From: Marinomonas arctica | GTDB taxonomy: Bacteria; Pseudomonadota; Gammaproteobacteria; Pseudomonadales; Marinomonadaceae | NCBI RefSeq assembly: GCF_003259225.1 | Contig: NZ_QHJF01000003.1 | Span: forward strand, 62,001-126,000 | DNA: 64,000 nt | Direction: 5' to 3' | Part shown: positions 18,201-26,000 of the stretch, piece after piece | Numbering within the stretch: position 1 is the stretch's first letter | How the letters are laid out: each line of letters starts with the position of its first letter | Translations under genes and position numbers: made by a program | The notes under the pieces: model-generated | Told to the model about the DNA's origin: nothing | What the model saw: the letters and a program-made list of their open reading frames with translations, nothing else | Databases searched by the model: none

Positions 18201-21200
18201 CCTGTTCCAGCGTGGCAACGACATGCTAGTGACCATGATAGGCATTCTAAAAGCGGGGGCGGCTTTTCTTCCGTTGGATCCATCGTACCCAGAAGATCGC
18301 TTGCGCTACATGTTAGAAGACAGCGGAGCTTGCTGCGTTATCTGCGATCAAGCGTCTCTCACATTGGCCCAAAAAATCGATACAAGCGGCCATATCGTTG
18401 ACTTTGATCGCATTAACTTGCAACAAACACTCAATACGTCGCCAGCGATTTTAGCAGACCAATTGGCTTATGTGATTTACACCTCTGGCTCCACGGGCAA
18501 ACCAAAAGGCGTGTGTATTTCACAGCTCGGTTTGAGCATGCACGTACAAACCATCGGGCAACGCTATGGCATGAAGCCAGAGGATAGAGAGCTGCATTTT
18601 GCCTCCATCAGTTTTGACGGTGCCATTGAACGGTGGACAACGCCATTGGCCTTTGGCTCAACCTTGGTCATCCGCGATCAATTACTCTGGAGCGCTCAAG
18701 AAACCTGTGATGTGCTAGAAAGAGAAAAGATTACCATTGCCTGCTTCCCGCCAAGCTATGTGGGACCATTGTTAGAATGGATAGAATCTGCTGCACCGAA
18801 ACCAATACTTACCGTTCGCTCATGGACATTGGGGGGCGAAGCCTTTACCCGCGACACCTACTTTAAACTGCAAAACACCTTACAGCCCCAACGCATTATC
18901 AATGGCTATGGCCCAACCGAAACCGTGGTGACGCCACTAATTTGGCAAGCGTATGCCGATACACCGCTTAACAGCGCCTACGCCCCAATCGGAACAGCGG
19001 TTGGCGCGCGCGATTTATACGTGCTCGATAAACATTTATACCCTGTTCCCTCTGGCGTCTCTGGCGAGCTGTATATTGGCGACGAAACGGGCTTAGCGCG
19101 TGGCTACCTTGCTCGCCCCGATTTAACCGCAGAGCGTTTTATCCCTAATCCCTTTAGCCAACATGGCGAGCGCATGTATCGAACCGGTGACCTTGTGCGC
19201 TGGCGAGAAGATGGCGTGATGGAATACCTAGGCCGAGCAGATGATCAGATCAAAATCCGTGGTTTTCGTATTGAGTTAGGCGAAATTGAATCGCGCTTGC
19301 AACAGCTTAGCGGTAGTCGTCAAAGTGCCGTTGTCGCCTTTGATGGCCCAGCAGGAAAAACACTTATTGGTTACATAGAGAATACCAAAACAGCCATTGA
19401 TAGTAGCGCCATTTTACAACAAATGAGACAAGAGCTGCCCGACTACATGGTGCCCGCTCAACTCATAGCATTAGACTCGTTGCCTCTGACGCCAGCCAGC
19501 AAAGTCGATAAAAAGCGCTTGCCAGAGCCAAACTTACAGGCGACTCAAACAGAATTTGTAGCACCTCAAAGTGAGCTAGAAATGCTTCTGGCTAGCGAAT
19601 GGCAACATTTATTTAAGCTTGAGACAATCAGCCGATATGACGACTTCTTCGCCCTTGGCGGCCAGTCTCTCCTTGCCACTCAGTTGGTCGGTCGTTTGCA
19701 GCAGAAGCATCAAGTACGATTGCCGCTTCAGGCGGTATTCGATGCACCGACGCTCTGCGACATGGCAGTACGCTGTCAAGCAAATGCAAACGACAGCACA
19801 CCAATAAAAGCCATGCCACGCTTAACACATATGCCAGTCAGTACGGCACAAAAACGTCTCTGGTTTGTTCAAGAACTCATGCCAGAAAGCTCGGCTTATC
19901 ACATGCCTTTGGGTATAAAACTAAGCGGCCAAATAGACCACTCTCGCTTAGAAAACGCATTGCAAACCTTAGTAAATAAACATGAAATTTTCCGCACCAC
20001 CTTTGCCCAAGTAGAAGGCGAGCTGATGCAGACGATCCACCAAGATGTGCCTATCCAGATTCCTTGCCATCAAGCCGGTGACTTTGCCGCGCTTGAACAA
20101 CAAAGAGAACACTGGATAAGTGAACCGTTTGACTTTACCCAAGCGCCCCTCTTACGGGCTTATATGGTCGAGCATAGCCCGAGCGAACACGAACTGCTCT
20201 TGGTTATCCATCATATTATTAGCGATGGTCTCTCTATGCAGTTGCTCCTTAAAGAATGGTTCACTCTTTATCAGCATCAAGCAAAAGGAATTGAATCAGA
20301 CCTTGCCTATCAGGCGATGTTAGATTACGCCGACTATGCCTACTGGCAGCAGGATTGGCTACAAACACCTCAAGCAAAACAAGACCTTATTTGGTGGAAA
20401 CAGGCGCTTAAAACAGACATTGAACCACTTATCTTACACAGCGAAGTGCCCAGAGATCCGCAGCAAATGCACGGCAGACGTTATCACTTTGAATTAACTG
20501 AACGACAAGTTACACAGATCCAAGCGCTTGCTTCCACTCACCAAACAACCGCATTTAATGTGATGCTCAGCCTTTGGCATGTGTTAATGCACAAATACAC
20601 AAGCCAAAATGAGATCCGCGTGGGCGTTCCCGTCGCAGGGCGACACCAACCCGATACACTCCATATGCAAGGCTGCTTCATTAACAGTGTCACCGTTCCA
20701 GCCACCTTGTCGGCTACGGACACCTTCTCTGATCTACTTAACCAAGTAAAAACCTTTGTTAAGCAAGCTATTAGCCGTCAGGAGGTGCCGTTTGAGTCCA
20801 TTGTAGAAGCATTGAGCATTACGGGGAATTTGCAGCACCACCCTCTTTATCAAACGAGCTTCAATTTCCAGCAAATGGATTTGAATGCGCTTCCAACGAT
20901 AGATGATCTGGACATTGAACTGTTTGACCCTGGCGTTGTGGGCGCTCAGCTAGAGTTAAGTCTCGATATCCAACAGTTCACTGATTCAACAGAAACAAAC
21001 GAGAAATGGGCAGGCTTTGTTAACTACGCTTCCCCCGTCTTTGATGAAGCATTTGCCACATCCCTCATTGAACATTGGTTCCAGCTTTTAGACAGGGTCT
21101 CAAAGAACCACCAGCACACCATCGCGTCGCTTACCTTATTGGATAAGTCTATTGCCGCATTTAACGCAACAGACAAAGACTGGGGAGGACTATTACCGCC

Positions 21201-23025
21201 TCCGGTGAGCATCATGCAGCAAGCGACGTTAACCCCAGAGTCAACGGCTTTGTCCATGGGTCAAGAGACCATAAGCTACCGAGATTTTGACCGTAAAGTA
21301 ACGCAACTGGCTAACTGGCTACGTAAACAAGGGGTGAAAGAGGAAACCCGCGTTGGGCTTGGCTTACCTCGCTCTATCGGCCTGGTGATAGGTTTACATG
21401 CCATCACCCGTGCGGGTGGCGCTTATGTGCCATTGGACCCAAGTTATCCAAAAGATCGCCTGAGCTATATTCTCGAATCGGCTGATGTCTCTTTGCTCAT
21501 CACGGACGAGCAAACACTGAACAGTTGGCCTGAGAGTACTCACTGTCGTTATATTGCCATAGATACACTGGATACCAGCCACGAAAGCCTTGTACCGCCA
21601 ACAGTCAATTGGCAAAAAGATCTGGCCCTCTACGTGATTTTCACCTCTGGCTCCACCGGTCTACCTAAAGGTGTCGTTAATACCCAAGCGGCGCTACAAA
21701 ACCGCCTACAGTGGATGCAAAGCGAATATCAACTCACAACCAATGACTGTGTTTTACAAAAAACGCCCTTTAGCTTCGATGTCTCTGTCTGGGAGTTCTT
21801 CTGGCCCTTAATGTTTGGTGCTCGACTTGCTATCGCACCGCCTGAACATCATCGTCAGCCAGAGCTGCTGCATAAAACCATCGTCGAACAAAACGTCACC
21901 ACCATACATTTTGTGCCATCTATGCTGCATGCGTTTGAAAGCGACACCGATATGGCACGTTGCACTAGCCTAAAACGCATTATTTGTAGTGGTGAAGCCC
22001 TGCCTGCGGAGCTGGTCGATAAAGTGCTTTCCACCATGACATCTTGCCAGCTTCACAATTTATATGGTCCAACAGAAGCGGCTATTGATGTGAGCTACTG
22101 GCAATGCCAGCAGCCAGTCGGTAGACGCACGCCAATTGGTCATCCTATTAACAACATACAGCTGCATGTTCTTGATGAATACTGGAACCCATTACCTATT
22201 GGCATTCCAGGGGAACTGTATTTGGCTGGCGACGGCCTAGCACGGGAATACTTATCCCGTGCTGACCTAACAGCAGATCGATTTGTCCCCAACCCTTGGG
22301 GACAACCTGGTTCTCGCATGTATCGTACCGGTGACAAGGTATTACGAATGCCAGATGGACGCCTTGAATATCTTGATCGGCTTGACCACCAAGTCAAAAT
22401 TCGTGGCCTGCGCATTGAACTGGAAGAAATTGAAAATGTGCTCAATCAACATGCGTTCGTCGATGAATCGGCGGTGATTGCTTACGACTACCAAATAGGC
22501 ACACAGAACGAGAAAACCAGTACGCAACTTGTCGCCTATGTGGTGTCCAGCCAATGGACAACTGAGACAGAGGCACAAGTAAAAAACCATCTTGCTGAGC
22601 ATTTACCCGATTACATGGTCCCCACTATTTTTATCGATCTTGAGTCGATGCCGTTATCGCCTAGTGGTAAACGTGACCGCAAAGCGTTGCCATCACCAGA
22701 GTGGAATCAAGTGCACTACCGAGCTCCAGAGTCGGAACTGGAACAATGGTTTGCTGATACCTGGCAGCGTGTTTTAGGGGTCGACAAAATCGGGTTGGAT
22801 GACAACTTCTTTGCCTTAGGCGGACATTCTCTATTGGCCACGAAAATCGTCTCACTCGCGCAAAAAGAGCTCGGGATAGAAATTAAATTAAAAGACTTCT
22901 TTACAGTACCGTCTTTGCAAGCTTTGACGGACAACCTTGAGTCCCATTACCAAAACCAACATGAATCGGAGCAAGATGAACTCGATGCGATGGCCGCATT
23001 GATGGACGACTTGGAGATGTTATGA
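12250..23025 (+). CDS. Trimodular siderophore NRPS: Cstart-A-T-E / C-A-T / C-A-T
   Basis: Module 1: N-terminal condensation domain (HHLIIDAW, H146/H147), A domain (TSGSTG at ~601, core Lys 939), carrier site Ser994, and epimerase (HHLVIDALSW from 1155; E1282 in ESHGRF). Module 2: C (HHLLIDGW from 1610), A (~1920-2420), carrier Ser2473. Module 3: C (HHIISDG from 2654), A (~2985-3475), carrier Ser3527. Pocket residues read D-G-E-S-I-L-G-V-T (module 1), D-G-E-S-W-L-G-V-T (module 2) and D-V-W-S-I-S-L-I-D (module 3). The last matches known serine codes. The DGE type is consistent with acylated hydroxyornithine, given the hydroxylase and acetylase genes nearby. A C domain before the first A domain indicates N-acylation, so the product should be a lipopeptide. 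The gene is 3591 codons with no frameshift seen. Its stop overlaps the next NRPS start (ATGA). The order fits amphibactin synthetase. Confidence 0.93.
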   Translation: MSVDDLYKAPASGQYHPLSASQQRLWMFHQLKPNSVAYNTGGLLWFDDARLDVDRLLDALQNMLTEHPALTITFDDGTGTPLQKYDDSHYPIEVSDVSRYEDPVDWLKKEAKQIYIQPYQLTHSRLIRVHLYQIDEGRFAVLLAAHHLIIDAWTLQLCCKSILSHLTNKPNNTFKGTDYLAFTADTPSDVEIATSRTQWQSLELMSDEPLQLPSLTTSTDVSYTAGHVENSLNQEETIVLSQAAKSLGITRFELLSSALLLTLSQYGNHSHPSVVVPTLNRNSKNRRTAGFFVSNSLLGLPLNASTTLQEITQTVKTKLAQSVAFSHLSAEQLCGQQSLPSYAFNYRTHGEGLALTENNYRLVFEEFPVVETPFELVLDAISSNNLTLRFVYAKEKFSADFIKRFIASYKKTLQEICLAPSRKKATLNLLSEQESTWLDQMSGPNEKWQNTLFCDLFKQQAQSQPDHIALQHGNQTLSYRQLDSQTNQLAYYLMDHGVQPDTVVGVMMERGISMLVAMIGILKAGGAFLPLDPDYPEQRLRFMLDDSDALFLITQSSLLEKGKALTQRSLITLESLDLEHFPELAPTTHLQPLNLAYLIYTSGSTGTPKGVAVDHRGLSMHVQTIGQRYGMTPDDTELHFASISFDGALERWTVPLAFGSRLIIRDQALWTPEQTTQVLCDEKVTIACFPPSYVGPLLDWIEETKPSLVLRSITLGGEAFTRETFERIQRVIAPPRIINGYGPTETVVTPLIWSAYPNDSLKSAYAPIGTAVGARKLYVLNEELRRLPAGAIGELYIGMEEGLARGYFKRPDLTAERFLPDPFASNGERMYRTGDLVRFTENGVVEYFGRADQQIKIRGFRIELGEIESRLQTLSKARFCAVIAHESPTGKRLVGYVQTEASQQEIESWLAALAQQLPDYMVPSQIVVSDSLPITPAGKIDRKNLKAPQWQDNNDDQQPLQNAKQELLATLWRDLLKLSMVGANSHFFSSGGDSIAALQLVGKLRQHNLMLTPKQVFDHPILSDMAECLVDNQTKAAQQTPLTGDVPLLPMQSRFIDHYSLSLCNQFARFQLPAPINQNALKSALTALIEHHDALRLAFDSNQQATYIKAADFAFQLYDDSLDSNAVQQAIDPKIGCMLSLGVQVDTGEVLLAVHHLVIDALSWPILLNDLVNSYQGLRKKQPYSLAPKTHHQGDWHQALQSYSISNQERTFWAAQQAPLLFPKPRGSVRKVHWQLNQKAAQALFSSTQLFAKLDKEASLLSLVACAIAAQQQQTTLLIHKESHGRFADAFHLDLSRSINWHTALFPQKITISDDLSKTLAHAKDVGWGVPSGGIGYSAGVLQGAWHYADSIDVLFNYLGSATKTTIADIQLSEFGLWRPDDSPSDAAIVVNIAETDQGLEFAIELDSQLFSEQEANQLIQHLDQSVATITQYCQQHAPILTTHDAKGTELNQTTLTAISQSLSVGDDTRLPEKILPLSTLQQGLYFHAQLSNQQHTYVNQITLPIRGAEPSKLLACWQTLMKRHAMLRSTISQIDGQAHLFVWPELTLNSTYQDERQNQAFDLQHTKRQFIEQGFHLEQPLTTDTPEPLWRVDLIQTTEQEIECIFTIHHLLIDGWSTGILLSELFTLYQGHQLPHVQQDFSDYLDWVSRQQGTQAEQYWRESLNKVDAPTLLADLYGQAQSSQGYLRSNVDIDVTTLATWQSKLNHSGLTLNTLIQSAWLLTLQRYTGQDNPVFGNTVAGRPTALANSDAMVGLFINTLPVTSDIQWQRNVNDWLKELQDQASSQREFSHTSLSVVQNHSPLNGENLFDTLVVFENYPLDEALFNQDSLTIGEPDSYEFTHYPLTLAVLPSEQLRIVFAYDSARFSEHQIQALQATTQHYLEQLITHLERPLSAINLLDSTQENTLKQHSKASEPWGYSPFTELFKEQAKKRPNHQALVANPLVNNGKQAVMLTYQELDQQSDALAAELLSQGIQREHIVGALFQRGNDMLVTMIGILKAGAAFLPLDPSYPEDRLRYMLEDSGACCVICDQASLTLAQKIDTSGHIVDFDRINLQQTLNTSPAILADQLAYVIYTSGSTGKPKGVCISQLGLSMHVQTIGQRYGMKPEDRELHFASISFDGAIERWTTPLAFGSTLVIRDQLLWSAQETCDVLEREKITIACFPPSYVGPLLEWIESAAPKPILTVRSWTLGGEAFTRDTYFKLQNTLQPQRIINGYGPTETVVTPLIWQAYADTPLNSAYAPIGTAVGARDLYVLDKHLYPVPSGVSGELYIGDETGLARGYLARPDLTAERFIPNPFSQHGERMYRTGDLVRWREDGVMEYLGRADDQIKIRGFRIELGEIESRLQQLSGSRQSAVVAFDGPAGKTLIGYIENTKTAIDSSAILQQMRQELPDYMVPAQLIALDSLPLTPASKVDKKRLPEPNLQATQTEFVAPQSELEMLLASEWQHLFKLETISRYDDFFALGGQSLLATQLVGRLQQKHQVRLPLQAVFDAPTLCDMAVRCQANANDSTPIKAMPRLTHMPVSTAQKRLWFVQELMPESSAYHMPLGIKLSGQIDHSRLENALQTLVNKHEIFRTTFAQVEGELMQTIHQDVPIQIPCHQAGDFAALEQQREHWISEPFDFTQAPLLRAYMVEHSPSEHELLLVIHHIISDGLSMQLLLKEWFTLYQHQAKGIESDLAYQAMLDYADYAYWQQDWLQTPQAKQDLIWWKQALKTDIEPLILHSEVPRDPQQMHGRRYHFELTERQVTQIQALASTHQTTAFNVMLSLWHVLMHKYTSQNEIRVGVPVAGRHQPDTLHMQGCFINSVTVPATLSATDTFSDLLNQVKTFVKQAISRQEVPFESIVEALSITGNLQHHPLYQTSFNFQQMDLNALPTIDDLDIELFDPGVVGAQLELSLDIQQFTDSTETNEKWAGFVNYASPVFDEAFATSLIEHWFQLLDRVSKNHQHTIASLTLLDKSIAAFNATDKDWGGLLPPPVSIMQQATLTPESTALSMGQETISYRDFDRKVTQLANWLRKQGVKEETRVGLGLPRSIGLVIGLHAITRAGGAYVPLDPSYPKDRLSYILESADVSLLITDEQTLNSWPESTHCRYIAIDTLDTSHESLVPPTVNWQKDLALYVIFTSGSTGLPKGVVNTQAALQNRLQWMQSEYQLTTNDCVLQKTPFSFDVSVWEFFWPLMFGARLAIAPPEHHRQPELLHKTIVEQNVTTIHFVPSMLHAFESDTDMARCTSLKRIICSGEALPAELVDKVLSTMTSCQLHNLYGPTEAAIDVSYWQCQQPVGRRTPIGHPINNIQLHVLDEYWNPLPIGIPGELYLAGDGLAREYLSRADLTADRFVPNPWGQPGSRMYRTGDKVLRMPDGRLEYLDRLDHQVKIRGLRIELEEIENVLNQHAFVDESAVIAYDYQIGTQNEKTSTQLVAYVVSSQWTTETEAQVKNHLAEHLPDYMVPTIFIDLESMPLSPSGKRDRKALPSPEWNQVHYRAPESELEQWFADTWQRVLGVDKIGLDDNFFALGGHSLLATKIVSLAQKELGIEIKLKDFFTVPSLQALTDNLESHYQNQHESEQDELDAMAALMDDLEML

Positions 23026-26000
23026 CCGCAAAAAATGACAAAATCGCCTTAGCAAAACGTTTTCTACAACTTGGTGAACAAGAACAAATTACGTTCATTA
23101 AGCTGATTGATAGCAAAGGGTTAAATTTTGAAAAGCTCCCCATCGTTGCGGGCACGAAACCCAAGTTGATCCCTTTATCTCCAGCGCAAAAAAGAATGTG
23201 GAATATCTATCAATTAGATGAAGGAAACAGTGCTTATCATATGAGTGGTTGCTTTGAGGTATCTGGACCACTGGATCTGAATCAGCTTGAGCAGGCTCTG
23301 CTCAAAGTGATTGAAAAACATCAAGCGCTACGAACACGTTTTGTTCAGGATGAGTCTGGCCATACTTTCCAGTTTATCGAAGAAAACCCAAGCTTTTCTA
23401 TCGACAAACAAGAGCGACTCTTTGACGATAAGGACGCCTTAAATCAAGCCAATGCGGACTTTATCTGCAAGCCGTTTGACCTTTATCGCCACCTTCCCAT
23501 CCGAGTACAAAGTATTCTTATAGAAAAAAATCGTTATCGTTTGCTCATGGTCATGCATCACCTTGTTTCGGATGGCTGGTCTGTAGATGTTTTTATGCGA
23601 GACCTCGTGAGGGCCTATCAGTCTATTGAGCTTGAGCCTCTTGAAATTCAATACGTCGACTATGCCATTTGGCAAAATGCCTTGTTAAAAGCAGGTAAAG
23701 ACCAAGCGCATTTGGATTTCTGGCGCAATGAAATAGGCACTCAACAACCCAATAAACTGTTTCCTTGGCACTCTGAGGTGATCCCAAACCAACGACGTAT
23801 TGCAGACACATTTCAATTTACCCTTACACCACAACAGCACCAGAAGCTGAAACAATTGGCTCGTCAACTGTCCGTCACCACCTCCAGCCTATGGTTAGGC
23901 CTGTGGCAAAGCGCCCTAGCGAAGAGCAGCAAACAGGATTCACTCTCTATTGGCATTCCATTGGCCAACCGCCAACGTGCGGAAGTGGCTGACGTTATTG
24001 GTTTTTTTGTTAATACCTTGGTCATCAATCAACAAGTATCGGCAACTCATACTATTATCGACACAATACAAACGGCCCACCAAAAAGTACTGCAAGCACA
24101 AGACCACCAGCTGTTGCCGTTCGACCAGATCGTCGCGTCTTTACTTCAAGAGCGCGTCGCTGGGGAAACGCCTTATTTCCAAGTCTTGTTTAATCATCAA
24201 ATAACGTCTCAAGCATTTGGGGAGTTAGCCAAAGGCGTGACCATCAAACCAGTCAAGCAGCAAGGTAGCTTGGCTTTGTTTGATGTTGCCTTGGATGTTC
24301 GCGAACAATCTGACAGCACGAGCATCGTACTGACGTTTGCTCAGGATCGAATTGAACGTCAGGCAATGTCTCGTCTAGCACAAATACTACAACATATAAC
24401 GGACACGTTAGAAGATTCGCTGTCGCTTCCGCTAGCGAGCATAAATACCCTATCGGATGCCGACCTAAAGCGATTAACGACACTCTCTAGACCGGAAGGC
24501 TCATGGCATTTTACACCGATCACCAAGATGATCGCCAAACAGGCACAAGAGCGCCCTGATGCCATCGCTATTAAGCACGCACAAAGCCAATACACCTTTG
24601 CCGAGTTAGAAGCAAAATCCAATCAGTTGGCTCACTATCTTATTAAGCAAAAGGTCAACACTGACGAACCTATCGGCGTCTTGTTTGAACGTGGCTGTGA
24701 CATGATTATCGCCATGATAGCCATCATGAAAGCAGGAGGCGCATTTCTGCCGTTGGACCCAGATTACCCAACTGAACGCTTGGCTTACATGATCGAAGAT
24801 TCTGGTGCGAAACGTCTGCTTTCTAGTGACAATTTAGCCCCTCGTTGGCAAGAGATAGAAAGCCGTATCACAAGTCATAACGTGGCATTCTTGCCTTTAT
24901 CCTCCCTTAATGTAGAGGCACAAAAGCGAACACCGATTACACAGACCATTCTTCCAAAACAGTTGGCCTATATTATTTATACATCAGGCTCAACGGGGAA
25001 ACCGAAAGGCGTTGCTATCCCTCATGATGGTTTGAGCATGCATGTACAAACCATTGGCAAGCAGTACGGTATGACGCCAGATGACATTGAGCTTCACTTT
25101 GCGTCTATCAGTTTTGATGGCGCTGTGGAGCGCTGGACAGTGCCGCTCGCCTTTGGCTCTCGGTTAATCATCCGTGATCAAGCCTTGTGGAGTGCTGAAA
25201 CCACCTGTCATGTTTTACAAAAAGAAGGCATCACCATTGCCTGCTTTCCGCCTAGCTATGTGGCACCTCTCTTAGACTGGATAGAAGAAACTCAGCCGAC
25301 ATTAGCCGTTCGATCTTGGACATTGGGTGGTGAAGCCTTTACCCGTGAGACCTACGACAGGCTACAAACCTTGGTACAGCCGCCGAGAATCATCAACGGC
25401 TATGGCCCTACAGAAACCGTAGTAACGCCGATGATATGGCGAGCCTACCCTGAGGATAAGCTAAACAGTGCCTATGCACCTATTGGCCAGCCCGTTGGGT
25501 CCCGTCGTTTATACATTTTGGACGAACAACTGAATCGCGTGCCGTTTGGCGACATGGGTGAGCTATATATCGGCGACGAATCAGGCCTCGCCCGTGGCTA
25601 CTTGCACAAACCAGAGCAGACCAGCGAACGCTTTTTACCCGACCCCTACACAGCCAATGGGGAACGCATGTATCGCACTGGCGATTTAGTTCGATGGCGC
25701 GAAGATGGCGTCATGGAATACCTCGGCCGCATCGACCAGCAAGTGAAAATCCGTGGTTTCCGAGTGGAATTAGGTGAAATAGAAAACCGTCTACAACAAT
25801 TATCCGGTGTCGAAACCTGTCTTGTAGCACTCCATAAACACAACAATCAAAACCAGCTAATTGGCTATCTTCATGGTCGCAATTCAACACAATGTGACAA
25901 AAATTCTGTATTAAAGGCTCTTGCTCAACAAGTGCCTGATTATATGGTGCCCGCCCAACTTATGGTGCTCGATACACTGGCGCTCACCCCTGCGGGAAAA

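Noticed and set aside
14100..25200. Recent duplication or gene conversion among the A domains of modules 1, 2 and 4
   Set aside because: Proteins are nearly identical around the A4-A5 motifs, but the DNA differs at many third positions, so the similarity is old and held by selection.
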